Positions 52,909 to 61,956 of a stretch of 64,000 nt of DNA are shown one piece after another. The stretch comes from an uncultured Bacteroidota bacterium. Lineage in GTDB: Bacteria; Bacteroidota; Bacteroidia; Flavobacteriales; Flavobacteriaceae. Each line of letters opens with the position of its first letter. The first letter of the stretch is position 1. The notes below the pieces were generated by a model, which saw only the letters and a list, made by a program, of their open reading frames with translations, ran no database searches and was not told where the DNA came from. A program made the position numbers and the translations under genes. Where the stretch lies: NCBI GenBank assembly GCA_902561795.1, contig CACERG010000006.1, forward strand, positions 20,168 through 84,167. Direction: 5' to 3'.

Positions 52909-52936
52909 TTATTATTTATTAATAGTTTTAAATAAT

Positions 52937-54559
52937 ATGATTCAGAAAATTATTTACTTGTTCTTCTCAATTTTAATTTTTTCTTTCACTTTTTTAGGCT
53001 GTAAATATGAAAGAGAAGAGAATAAAAAACTATTACCGAATATAGTTTGGCTAGTGGCAGAAGATCAATCTCCAGAATTTTTTCCAGTCTATGGTGATTC
53101 AACAGTCAAGCTACCTATTATTGAAAGTTTAGCTAAAGATGCTATCGTATTTAATAATGCTTATACCCCTGCACCTGTATGTGCACCTGCAAGAAGTGCA
53201 ATTATCACTGGACTATATCCTACTACACTAGGTACTCATAATATGAGAACATATAATTCATATAAAAAAGAAAATGAGCCAACTATAGGGATTCCTAGCT
53301 ATTCACCAATTGTTCCAAAAGGAGTCAAAATGTTTCCACAATACCTTAGGAAAATTGGCTACTACACATCAAACAATTCAAAAGAGGATTATAATTTTAA
53401 AAAAACAGATGGGGTTTGGGATGATAGCAGTTCAAATGCACATTGGAAAAATCGTGCCGCAGGCCAACCCTTTTTTGCTGTATTTAATTTTGGAATTTCA
53501 CATGAATCTCAAATCTGGGAGCAAGCGGATAATGATATTTTAGTAGATCAAAAACTAGTTCAAATTCCACCTTATTTTCCAGATACTTATGAAATAAGAA
53601 AAGATATAGCTGTGAACTACAGTAATTTAATCAGACTGGATAAAAAAATTGGTAAAATTATTAATGAACTTAAACAGGAAGGACTGTATGAAAAAAGTAT
53701 TATTTTTTTCTATAGTGATCACGGGGGACCATTTCCTAGACACAAAAGGTCTTTGTATGAAACGGGTATAAAAGTACCTTTAGTAATAAAATTTCCTTAT
53801 TCCAAATACGGGGGGACTGAGAATAATAACTTTATTAGTTTTATTGATTACGCACCTTCAATTTTGTCTTTAGCTGGCATAAAACCTCCTGATGTTATGC
53901 AGGGTAAAGCTCAATTCGGAAAGTTCAAGGTTAATGACAAAGTTCCTTATATATTCGCTGCCTCTGATCGATTTGATGAAAAAGTAGACAGACTTAGGGC
54001 AGTCAGATACAATAATTTTAAGTATATAAGAAACTTCAATCCAAAAATTAGCAATGCCATTCCGGTTTCATATCGTGAGCAAATGCCAATGATGAGGGAA
54101 CTAAATAAACTGTGGAAGGAAAATCTTCTGGTAAGGGATCATTCACTGTGGTTTAAAACACCCAAACCAAAAGAGGAACTTTATGATCTGAATAAAGACC
54201 CCTATGAGTTAAAAAATTTAGCAGGTGAGTTTTATTTAAAGGATACTTTATTTTTTTTAAGAGAGGTTTTAGATCAATGGATAATAAATACTAATGACTT
54301 AGGAGAATATTCTGAAAAAGAATTAATTGAAAAATGGATTAAGGGGACAAAGTCAAAAAAATTAAAATCAGTTTCCTTCGAAAAGGAATATGGGAAAATC
54401 ATTTTAAAGCATTTTGATAGTGGATCTACAATACTTTGGAAAAGGAACAAGGATTCTATTTGGAATATATATTCAAAGCCAATAAGTTATTCTAAACCAG
54501 TCATTACAAAAGCAGTAAGAATAGGATATCAAGACAGCGATCAAGTAACAATTGACTAA
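52937..54559 (+). CDS. Family S1 sulfatase, lipoprotein
   Basis: A 540-residue formylglycine-dependent sulfatase, lipidated at Cys22 (FLGCK). The maturation site is Cys82-A-P-A-Arg86 within PVCAPARSAIITGLYP, meaning an anaerobic- or FGE-type activator must exist elsewhere. Further landmarks are NIVWLVAEDQSPEFF (metal Asp), FFYSDHGGP and RHKRSLYETGIKVPL. It should release sulfate from a carbohydrate in the periplasm or at the outer membrane. It lies 28 bases after the mutarotase gene. The substrate class cannot be read from sequence; algal sulfated glycans are probable given the fucose operon. Confidence 0.9.
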   Translation: MIQKIIYLFFSILIFSFTFLGCKYEREENKKLLPNIVWLVAEDQSPEFFPVYGDSTVKLPIIESLAKDAIVFNNAYTPAPVCAPARSAIITGLYPTTLGTHNMRTYNSYKKENEPTIGIPSYSPIVPKGVKMFPQYLRKIGYYTSNNSKEDYNFKKTDGVWDDSSSNAHWKNRAAGQPFFAVFNFGISHESQIWEQADNDILVDQKLVQIPPYFPDTYEIRKDIAVNYSNLIRLDKKIGKIINELKQEGLYEKSIIFFYSDHGGPFPRHKRSLYETGIKVPLVIKFPYSKYGGTENNNFISFIDYAPSILSLAGIKPPDVMQGKAQFGKFKVNDKVPYIFAASDRFDEKVDRLRAVRYNNFKYIRNFNPKISNAIPVSYREQMPMMRELNKLWKENLLVRDHSLWFKTPKPKEELYDLNKDPYELKNLAGEFYLKDTLFFLREVLDQWIINTNDLGEYSEKELIEKWIKGTKSKKLKSVSFEKEYGKIILKHFDSGSTILWKRNKDSIWNIYSKPISYSKPVITKAVRIGYQDSDQVTID

Positions 54560-54604
54560 AATTATTGCTATATTTAAAGAAATTGTTAACTATAATATTA
54601 TCCT

Positions 54605-55276
54605 ATGAATACAGATAGAAGAAAATTTTTTACATCCATAGCTCTTGGTGTAGGAGCTACCGCATTTCCCAATTTTGTTGAGGATTTTGAAAATCTAGAA
54701 CCAGTAAATTCTAATTCAAGAATAAATCCTGATGAATTGTCTAATTGGTTCAAGAAAATAAAAGGAGAACATAGAGTTGTTTATGATGGGAGCCAACCGC
54801 ATAATACTTTACCAATAACTTGGAATTGGGCTTTTCTTGAGTCAAATAACTCCGTAGGAGTAAAAGATTCTAACATAACCGCGATAACAGTTCTAAGACA
54901 TACTGGAATTGTTTTTGCTTTTAAGTCTGAGATATGGGAAAAGTTTAAACTGGGAGAAATTGTAGGATTTAATGATAATCAAACTGGAAAACCTGCATTA
55001 AGAAATACTGTATATGAGCCTAAAGAGGGCGATATGCCACTACCTCCAATTCAGGGGATAAAAGATTTACAAGCTAGAGGTTCTCTTTTCTGTGTTTGTG
55101 ATTTGGCTACAAAAGTTTATGGGTCAGTTATTGCAAAAAAAATGAATCTTAATCCTGATGATGTTTATGCAAAGATGGTAGCGGGTATCCTGCCAGGTGT
55201 TCAATTGGTGCCCTCAGGAGTATGGGCACTAGGTAGAGTTCAGAACAACAAATGTGCGTATATATTCGCGGGATAA
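54605..55276 (+). CDS. Tat-exported DsrE/DsrF-like protein
   Basis: A 223-residue protein with a twin-arginine signal (TDRRKFFTSIALGVGATAF). The mature part resembles the DsrE-like fold found in exported Bacteroidota proteins: TAITVLRHTGIVFAFKSEIWEKFKLGEIVGFND, then the RGSLFCVCDLA loop with a Cys-x-Cys pair, and the end LVPSGVWALGRVQ..KCAYIFAG. DsrE proteins carry sulfur on the loop cysteine, so a thiol function is possible, but exported members are uncharacterised. It sits between sulfatase and GH28 genes, 45 bases after the former. Confidence 0.75.
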   Translation: MNTDRRKFFTSIALGVGATAFPNFVEDFENLEPVNSNSRINPDELSNWFKKIKGEHRVVYDGSQPHNTLPITWNWAFLESNNSVGVKDSNITAITVLRHTGIVFAFKSEIWEKFKLGEIVGFNDNQTGKPALRNTVYEPKEGDMPLPPIQGIKDLQARGSLFCVCDLATKVYGSVIAKKMNLNPDDVYAKMVAGILPGVQLVPSGVWALGRVQNNKCAYIFAG

Positions 55277-55328
55277 TTACTAAAGTATTTTTAAAAGAAA
55301 ATTAATTATTCAGTTCATTTATTTTAGA

Positions 55329-56891
55329 ATGGATAAGAGTAAAAATTATATCATTTTATTGATTCTTTTGATTTCTGGTTTTGGCAAAGCTCAAAACTTT
55401 AATATAGTTGATTTTGGTGCCGAATCAGGAAATAAAGTTATAAACACGGTTGCTATAAACAAAGCTATTTCAAATTGTAGTAATAGTGGTGGAGGCAGGG
55501 TAGTAATTCCAGCAGGTGAATTTCTAACAGGCACTATTTATCTAAAATCAAATGTTAATCTTCATTTAGAACGAGGGGCAAAGTTGATAGGCAGTTTGAA
55601 CATCAATGATTATGACTTAATGCCAGAAGGATATTATTATTCGGGGAAAAATTATATGGGTATCTTGTTTGGTAATGATATTAAAAATATCTCCATAACA
55701 GGAAATGGTATTATAGATGGAAGAGGTACCTCATTTATGATCCAAAACACAAGATTTGCGCCATCTATTGAAGAAAGACAATTTACCCGTCAAAAAGAGG
55801 ATTATCGAGATAACAAATCTCCTGAAGATGGGCCACTTAAATTTCATGAAAGACCAGGCCACATTTTAACAGTAAGTAATGCAGAAAATGTATCGATTAA
55901 GGGAATAGAATTTATTGATTCACCAAAGTGGACAATTCGTATAGGGGGAAGTGAACATGTAAAAATATCTGATATAACTATCAAAAATAATTTACTTATC
56001 CCCAATAGTGATGGTGTTCATGTTACGTCCTCAAGCTACGTGAATGTTTCTAATTCAACTGTAATTGCAGGTGACGATGCTTTAATTGTAACAGGATTTA
56101 TTTCGGGTAATGAAACATATTCATTTGGCAATAATTCTAAGGAAGCAAAGAATATAATTTTTGACAATTGTGTTGTGTCTTCAAAATCAGCAGGTATTAG
56201 GGTTGGCTATGGGGAAAAACCAATCAAAAATGTAATATTCAGTAATATTATTATCAATGATTCAAATAGAGGAATTGGCGTATTTTCTAGGGACAATAGT
56301 AATATTAGTGATATATATTTCTCAAACATAATGATAGATACAAGACTTCATTCTGATGGTTGGTGGGGTAGAAGTGAACCAATTCATATTTCCGCAATTC
56401 CTTCATCAAAAAAGGGAAATGCTGGAAATATAAAAAATATAGTATTTAAAAATATAAATGCAAAATCAGAAAGCGGTATTTTAATTTACGGATACGAAGA
56501 AGGAAAAATTGAAAATATAAATATAGATGGTCTTACACTAAAAATGTTGGAAGGTAAGTACACATCAAAGTATGGAGGAAATTTTGATTTAAGACCTGCT
56601 TATTCGACTAGCAAATCAATTTTTAAAAACGATATTCCAGCTTTTTATGCAAAAGAATTGAGTGGATTAAGAATGAATAATATAACCTTAGGTTGGGAAA
56701 ATCCAAAATCTAATTTTTTCACTAACGGAATAGAAATTGAAAGTTTCGAAAACATTCTTATTACAAATTATAATGTATCAGCTGCTTTTGAAAAGAAAAG
56801 TTTGTACGATATTAAATTATCGAAAGGTAAAAATTATAAACTTATAAATGATCTTTCACTAAGTCACAAAACCAAAATTTTGTACCCTTAA
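55329..56891 (+). CDS. Divergent GH28 polygalacturonase-like glycosidase
   Basis: A 520-residue right-handed beta-helix protein with a signal peptide (ending GKAQN). The start FNIVDFGAESG and GGGRVVIPAGEFLTGTIYLKSNVNLHLERGA are typical of GH28 and related pectinases. Catalytic-type Asp are in NSDGVH near residue 228 and GDDAL near 249-250. The usual Gly-His-Gly is replaced by GIRVGYGE, and Arg-Ile-Lys is not evident, so the active site differs from classical polygalacturonases. It could act on another uronic-acid- or rhamnose-containing glycan. It ends convergent with the phosphodiesterase-fold gene. Confidence 0.82.
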   Translation: MDKSKNYIILLILLISGFGKAQNFNIVDFGAESGNKVINTVAINKAISNCSNSGGGRVVIPAGEFLTGTIYLKSNVNLHLERGAKLIGSLNINDYDLMPEGYYYSGKNYMGILFGNDIKNISITGNGIIDGRGTSFMIQNTRFAPSIEERQFTRQKEDYRDNKSPEDGPLKFHERPGHILTVSNAENVSIKGIEFIDSPKWTIRIGGSEHVKISDITIKNNLLIPNSDGVHVTSSSYVNVSNSTVIAGDDALIVTGFISGNETYSFGNNSKEAKNIIFDNCVVSSKSAGIRVGYGEKPIKNVIFSNIIINDSNRGIGVFSRDNSNISDIYFSNIMIDTRLHSDGWWGRSEPIHISAIPSSKKGNAGNIKNIVFKNINAKSESGILIYGYEEGKIENINIDGLTLKMLEGKYTSKYGGNFDLRPAYSTSKSIFKNDIPAFYAKELSGLRMNNITLGWENPKSNFFTNGIEIESFENILITNYNVSAAFEKKSLYDIKLSKGKNYKLINDLSLSHKTKILYP

Positions 56892-56909
56892 TTCATTTTA
56901 ATTATCCAA

Positions 56910-57989
56910 TTATTCTAATGATATGGGCTGACCATAATCTGAACCAAACTTTTGAGGAAGGTTCATCAATTTTCTTATAAGAGGAGCTATTTGATTATTA
57001 TATACCTGATTATTTGATAGTTCTCCTTTAGCTTTTACACCTTTTCCAAAAATTATTAACCAAGTTTCATCAGAACCTGTAATTTCTTTACCATGACTTT
57101 TCCAACTTTCAATTGGATTTGAACCTCTTCCGTGATCAGTGGTTATTATAAAAGTTGTTTTGTCTTTATAATAACTGTTACTTTGATAAAATTCCCATAG
57201 GTCCTTAATTAAAGCATCTGTATTTTTTGTTGACCTTAAATAGGACTCATAATCTCCGTCATGCGCAAAATCATCTGTTTCTCCATAAGAAATGAATATT
57301 AAATTAGGTTTATGTTTATTAATATATGCTTTAGCAAACTGATGTGTAAATCCGTCTAAACGAACAGTTCCCCATGGACTTGGTATTTGTTTTTGTAATT
57401 GGTTTAACAACTTTTCATCTGAATTTAAAGGAAAGTCAGACGAAGGCTCAAATCCGCAATTAGTATAAACTTTTGATCTTTCTTCGTTTATTATGTAATC
57501 AAAAACGTCCCAACTTGCAAAAGTAGCGACTTTTATAGGATTATAATTCATGGCATATTGCTCTAAAACTGTCTCATTAGGATTTGGAATTTTATCATTT
57601 GAATTTATAGATCTGTCGTCAGCTTTTCCCGTTAATATTTCATTATATCCAGGGTAAGAAAAAAGCAATTTATTGGTTAAATTAACTTTACTTCCTAGAT
57701 TTCTATTTCCAAAGATTTGCCCTATTTTTACTATTTCGTTCCAAACAAAAGGCATTAAAAGTGATCTTCTTTTTTCTAGTTTATTTTCCCAAGCCCAGTC
57801 ACAAAGATCATCTGGATGTTTTACAAAGTTTTCGTTTTTAATAATTAGTGGATCAGCTCCTGTGAACAATTCTTGCCATCTCAGTCCATCAAGAGTAATT
57901 AAAACAACTTTTTGGTCACTAATCTTGTTTTGAGCAAAACATAAATGGGCAAGTAGAAAAGTAAAATAATAAAAGACGATACTACGCAT
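56910..57989 (-). CDS. Exported alkaline-phosphatase-fold phosphodiesterase/phosphatase
   Basis: A 359-residue protein with a signal peptide (ending CFAQN) and the type I phosphodiesterase/nucleotide pyrophosphatase fold. Metal Asp34 is in LITLDGLRW, the likely nucleophile Ser111 is in FSYPGYNEILTG, DFAHDGDYESYL and TTDHGRG give the other metal ligands. It should hydrolyse a phosphate ester or diester in the periplasm, for example on nucleotides. It is read just downstream of the ADP-ribosylglycohydrolase gene (18 bases between them), suggesting joint action on nucleotide-like substrates. Confidence 0.85.
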   Translation of the reverse strand: MRSIVFYYFTFLLAHLCFAQNKISDQKVVLITLDGLRWQELFTGADPLIIKNENFVKHPDDLCDWAWENKLEKRRSLLMPFVWNEIVKIGQIFGNRNLGSKVNLTNKLLFSYPGYNEILTGKADDRSINSNDKIPNPNETVLEQYAMNYNPIKVATFASWDVFDYIINEERSKVYTNCGFEPSSDFPLNSDEKLLNQLQKQIPSPWGTVRLDGFTHQFAKAYINKHKPNLIFISYGETDDFAHDGDYESYLRSTKNTDALIKDLWEFYQSNSYYKDKTTFIITTDHGRGSNPIESWKSHGKEITGSDETWLIIFGKGVKAKGELSNNQVYNNQIAPLIRKLMNLPQKFGSDYGQPISLE

Positions 57990-58007
57990 TTATTTTTCTG
58001 AGCTTTT

Positions 58008-59366
58008 CTAATTTAATTTTGGAATATACCAAAGGTTGTTTTCAAGATCAACACCACCTCCAAGTTCTTCTTGAACTACTCGGTCAGTTATAAATACTCC
58101 AATATTGGCCATGTTAGTAAAATTATCTATGCCATTTGGAAAGTTTTGCCTTGTTCTATGAATATTGTATTCTTCAGAAAACTCTCTATTGAATGCTTTT
58201 TCTACCTCGTCTTGACCAATCATAAACCCTATAAGCCCACCCCATGTTGCAGTTGGATTATCCGAGTCCCATCCCATAAGTGCAGCTATTTTAATAGTCT
58301 CTTTCAAATCTCCTTTACCAGCAAATAAACTTATTATGCTAGCAGCAAAGTTTATTCCTGCTGCTGCACAACCGTTGCATTTTTCTATCTCTTCTTTTGA
58401 TATTCCGGAAGAATGATCATAACCATCCTTGTGGTTTACTTGATACCTTTGGTACACGTTATCTCTTATAGTTTCCCAAGGCTTACCTTCATTATATTCT
58501 TTTTTTACAAAATCATACATTTTTGAAGCATAAGAATCGTTGGGAAGTTGATTTCTTGATTTTTCGGCTATAAGTAAAAGATTTTCTTTGATGTCTAAAT
58601 TTGGATCAGCATTAGCAGCCAAAGAATACATAGAAACATAAAACTTAGAAATCCATTCGGCATTAAATCTAGCAGTCGTTCTTATTGGTAGGTCTGCCAT
58701 TTCAACTGCAAAATCAGGTCTTCCAGGAGAATAGAAGCCAAAAATTTCAGTAGTTAGTTGGGCATCTATCATATCAAAATCAGGATTATTTTTAGGATCA
58801 CTTGTTGCTGGTGGAATAATCCCACTTATCATTAAATCTAATGCTCTTTGGTTTGAAACCCATAAAAAATTCTCTTCTTTATTTTTGATATGTTTTAACC
58901 AACCGTCTCTTATTTGTTTTCCATTTAATTTGGATGTTTTATTGACGTGTAGTAAATGTTGATATATATACTCAATATCTGTATCATCGTCGGCTCCCCA
59001 TCTTCCGTCACTTCCTTCAAAAACAAAATCTATTGTTCTTATCTGAGCTTTTCTTTCCCAATATGCTCTTTGATCTTCTTTACCCCAATCATTTCTTGTA
59101 TAGAAGGGACCAGATTTTACTTTACCTACATTTCCAACTTTATCCATTTCGGTTACAAGGCCAGTCCAATTTGCTATGCACTGTGCAAGCCAAAATCCTT
59201 TAAGCTTATTAAAATAATTGTCCCTTGATACAACTATTTCATTTCCAGTAGGAGTATAATTTTTATATTCATAATTATCGTCTTTGAGTGTATTATGTTT
59301 TGAATTTTTTTCAGAAGAACAAGAAATTAAAGAAATCACGAAAATTATTAAAATCAGTTTTTTCAT
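58008..59366 (-). CDS. ADP-ribosylglycohydrolase-family lipoprotein
   Basis: A 452-residue lipoprotein (lipobox LISCS, Cys16). The family core is visible: KLKGFWLAQCIANWTGLVTE near residue 54, the metal-binding D126-D-D-T-D130, IPPATSDP and the C-terminal MGWDSDNPTATWGGLIGFMIG, which matches the second Asp pair of ADP-ribosylhydrolases. Known members cleave ADP-ribosyl or ribosyl N- and O-glycosidic bonds. Being periplasmic, it is more likely to free ribose from extracellular nucleosides or ADP-ribose than to reverse protein modification. It is divergent from ribokinase (142 bases) and upstream of the phosphodiesterase. Confidence 0.85.
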   Translation of the reverse strand: MKKLILIIFVISLISCSSEKNSKHNTLKDDNYEYKNYTPTGNEIVVSRDNYFNKLKGFWLAQCIANWTGLVTEMDKVGNVGKVKSGPFYTRNDWGKEDQRAYWERKAQIRTIDFVFEGSDGRWGADDDTDIEYIYQHLLHVNKTSKLNGKQIRDGWLKHIKNKEENFLWVSNQRALDLMISGIIPPATSDPKNNPDFDMIDAQLTTEIFGFYSPGRPDFAVEMADLPIRTTARFNAEWISKFYVSMYSLAANADPNLDIKENLLLIAEKSRNQLPNDSYASKMYDFVKKEYNEGKPWETIRDNVYQRYQVNHKDGYDHSSGISKEEIEKCNGCAAAGINFAASIISLFAGKGDLKETIKIAALMGWDSDNPTATWGGLIGFMIGQDEVEKAFNREFSEEYNIHRTRQNFPNGIDNFTNMANIGVFITDRVVQEELGGGVDLENNLWYIPKLN

Positions 59367-59508
59367 TACGAAATAATTTTTTAATTATAAATAACTTATC
59401 TTATTTTATTATTTAGAGCCATATGAGAACTCTTTTAAATTTAATCTTAAATTTTAAAAATAGTGTTGTTTTTTCAAAAGAACTCATTTGTATGCCCAAT
59501 ATTAAAAA

Positions 59509-60438
59509 ATGAAAAATAACATCTATGTAATTGGTAGTTCTAATACTGACATGGTGATAAAATCAGATTCTATTCCTAGTCCTGGAGAAACAGTGATAGG
59601 GGGAAATTTTTATACTTTTCAAGGTGGAAAAGGTGCTAACCAAGCGGTTGCTGCATCAAAACTTGGTGGGAAAGTTACATTTGTTTGTAGGGTTGGAGAT
59701 GATTCTTTAGGCAAAAACTCAATCAGACAATATGAAGCTCAGGGCATAAATACAGAATTTATTGGGGTAGAGGAAAATGAGCATACTGGGGTCGCATTAA
59801 TTATGGTTGATAAAAAAGGTGAAAATCTAATATCAGTATCTTCAGGGGCAAATTCAAAAATAAAAATTGAAGATGTATCTTTTTTAGAAAACAAATTAAC
59901 AAATGATGACATTGTTTTAACTCAACTAGAAATTCCTACAGATGTGGTCAAATACCTAATTGATATCTGTAGTAAAAAAAATGTGAAACTAATATTAAAT
60001 CCTGCACCTTTTCAAAGACTTGAAGATAAATATTTGAAAAAAGTACATACCATAACACCAAATATCACAGAGACTAAATATCTCACGGAAATAGAAGTAA
60101 ATGACATTGATTCATCCAAGTTAGCAGCTCAGAAGCTTCTTGATAAAGGAATAAAAAATGTTATAATAACAATGGGCTCAAATGGAGTTTTTTTTATGTC
60201 AGAAGGACAAATGGCTCACATAAAAGCAGAAAAAGTAAAAGCTTTAGATACAACTGCAGCTGGGGATACCTTTAATGGTGCTTTAGCCACAGCATTTTCT
60301 TTTGGTGTAGACTTAATTAAAAGTATTAGATTTTCAAATGCAGCCGCTGCATTTTCTGTAACTAGACTTGGTGCTCAAGATTCAATTCCAAAATTAAATG
60401 AATTAGATAAAAAGTTTCAAAATTATGTTTATAGTTGA
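59509..60438 (+). CDS. rbsK: Ribokinase (PfkB family)
   Basis: A 309-residue cytoplasmic kinase. The N-terminal signature is GSSNTDMVIKSDSIPSPGETV and FQGGKGANQAVAASKLGG near residues 41-58; the C-terminal ATP site is DTTAAGDTFNGALA near residue 253. These match ribokinase, which turns ribose plus ATP into ribose-5-phosphate. Its last 14 bases overlap the sugar permease gene, so uptake and phosphorylation are coupled. With the divergent ADP-ribosylglycohydrolase it forms a probable ribosyl salvage unit. A related pentose or nucleoside as substrate is less likely. Confidence 0.9.
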   Translation: MKNNIYVIGSSNTDMVIKSDSIPSPGETVIGGNFYTFQGGKGANQAVAASKLGGKVTFVCRVGDDSLGKNSIRQYEAQGINTEFIGVEENEHTGVALIMVDKKGENLISVSSGANSKIKIEDVSFLENKLTNDDIVLTQLEIPTDVVKYLIDICSKKNVKLILNPAPFQRLEDKYLKKVHTITPNITETKYLTEIEVNDIDSSKLAAQKLLDKGIKNVIITMGSNGVFFMSEGQMAHIKAEKVKALDTTAAGDTFNGALATAFSFGVDLIKSIRFSNAAAAFSVTRLGAQDSIPKLNELDKKFQNYVYS

Positions 60439-61429
60439 AAATTATACTTTTTCGGTTTTTCTCTGCTTTATAACTATGTTATGTTGGGGTTCATGGGCAA
60501 ATACTCAAAAACTTTCCCCAAAATCTTGGCCTTTTACATTGTTTTATTGGGATTATGCCATTGGTGTTCTTTTATTTTCATTACTAATAGGAATTTCGCT
60601 TGGTAGTTTTGGTGAAAGCGGGAGGCCATTATTTGAAGATTTAATGCAGGCTAATTTGGTATCTTATTTGAATGCTTTTTTAGGTGGAGTTGTTTTTAAT
60701 CTAGCAAATTTGATAATTGTTGCCGCGATTAGTATTGCAGGGATGTCTGTAGCTTTTCCAATTGGAATTGGTACTGCACTTATTTTAGGTGTTTTTGTTA
60801 ATTATGTTTCAACTCCAATTGGAAATCCATATTATTTATTTTTGGGAGTATTTTTAATTGTTTTAGCAATTTTAATTGATGCTATTGCATATAAGTATCA
60901 TTTGGGTGATAAGAATACATCATCATACAGAGGGATAGTAATTTCGCTAATCGGAGGTATACTTATGGGATTGTTTTATAGGTTTGTTGCCTCTTCAATG
61001 TCTTCTGATTTTAACAATCCTGTGAGCGGTTTGTTTACACCATATAGCGCATTATTAATTTTTTCTTTTGGAATCTTTATTTCAAACTTTATTTGGAATA
61101 CATATTTTATGTACAAACCAATTGAGGGCGATCCAGTAAAATTTAGAAACTATATCTCAAATTCAACTTTAAAAACTCATCTAATAGGTATACTTGGAGG
61201 TATTATTTGGTGTGTTGGAATGTCACTAAGCTTAATTTCAAGTGAAAAAGCAGGATATCCTATTTCTTATGGATTAGGCCAGGGCGCAACAATGGTCGCT
61301 GCAGCTTGGGGAGTTTTTGTATGGAAAGAATTTAAAGGGGCAAGTTTAAAAATTAACGTATTGATATCACTAATGTTTCTTTTGTTCATCAGTGGTCTAA
61401 TCCTTATTATAATGTCAAGGTATAACTAG
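60425..61429 (+). CDS. GRP-family sugar permease
   Basis: A 334-residue, 10-helix inner-membrane protein of the glucose/ribose porter family (GRP, drug/metabolite superfamily). The start FLCFITMLCWGSWANTQKLS and GGVVFNLANLIIVAAISIAGMSVAFPIGIG are typical, as is GQGATMVAAAWGVFVWKEF near residue 287. It probably imports ribose or a related sugar by cation symport. The start overlaps ribokinase by 14 bases, the best evidence for a ribose substrate. It ends the operon. Confidence 0.87.
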   Translation: MFIVENYTFSVFLCFITMLCWGSWANTQKLSPKSWPFTLFYWDYAIGVLLFSLLIGISLGSFGESGRPLFEDLMQANLVSYLNAFLGGVVFNLANLIIVAAISIAGMSVAFPIGIGTALILGVFVNYVSTPIGNPYYLFLGVFLIVLAILIDAIAYKYHLGDKNTSSYRGIVISLIGGILMGLFYRFVASSMSSDFNNPVSGLFTPYSALLIFSFGIFISNFIWNTYFMYKPIEGDPVKFRNYISNSTLKTHLIGILGGIIWCVGMSLSLISSEKAGYPISYGLGQGATMVAAAWGVFVWKEFKGASLKINVLISLMFLLFISGLILIIMSRYN

Positions 61430-61479
61430 TAAATTGTTAGATTTTAATTTTTTACTTTAATTAACATCATTTAAACTCA

Positions 61480-61605
61480 CTATTTTTTTGAGGATTTGGT
61501 CTTATTTCGATTTGACTGTTGGCTTTTACTTCCTTTCTTTCTTGTAACTCCGTAGGAGCCCATAAAAATTTTACCTCGTTTAGTTTTTTTATCACCCTTT
61601 CCCAT
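61480..61605 (-). CDS. 30S ribosomal protein THX
   Basis: A 41-codon gene with ATG at 61603-61605 and TAG at 61480-61482. The product begins MGKGDKKTKRGKI, continues FMGSYGVTRKKG and ends in a Lys/Ser-rich tail. This is the recognisable sequence of the tiny basic protein THX (bTHX) that sits in the head of the 30S subunit and stabilises rRNA. It is 25 bases downstream of the small membrane protein gene on the same strand and convergent with the permease. The gene is easily missed for its size. Confidence 0.9.
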   Translation of the reverse strand: MGKGDKKTKRGKIFMGSYGVTRKKGSKSQQSNRNKTKSSKK

Positions 61606-61630
61606 TCTTTATTATTTTAAACTTTTTGAT

Positions 61631-61864
61631 TTAAAATATATCTGGGAATTGAACACCTAAGACATATCCGAGAAGCAGTCCTAGTGCAAACATAATTAGT
61701 CCCTTAGCGCTAAAGAACCATCCAAAATTTTCTTCCCAAGAATCAGGTATAAAATTACCATCAGCATCTTCAGCTTTTCCAGTTCTGGTGAGATAACCTG
61801 CATAAAAGTACACTCCTGAAACAAGGATTACTATAAAAATAAGAGTTATTATAAATTCATTCAT
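61631..61864 (-). CDS. Small two-helix membrane protein with EF-hand-like loop
   Basis: A 77-residue protein with hydrophobic helices at about 4-24 and 54-71. The loop between them contains D33-A-D35-G-N37-F-I-P-D41-S-W-E44, which has acidic residues at EF-hand positions 1, 3, 5, 9 and 12, so it may bind calcium or another divalent ion. The loop side cannot be set without topology data. I do not recognise the family by name. It precedes THX by 25 bases; co-transcription is likely but a shared function is not. Confidence 0.75.
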   Translation of the reverse strand: MNEFIITLIFIVILVSGVYFYAGYLTRTGKAEDADGNFIPDSWEENFGWFFSAKGLIMFALGLLLGYVLGVQFPDIF

Positions 61865-61956
61865 ATTACTGTTTTTCAGTAAGTTAACAAGAAAAAATAA
61901 GAAATCAAAATTTAAAAATCATACTTCCTTGTAATTACATAAGACTGATAAAATAA

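Noticed and set aside
59367..59508. Promoter pair between the ADP-ribosylglycohydrolase and ribokinase genes
   Set aside because: Only imperfect matches to TAnnTTTG with wrong spacing were found on either strand.
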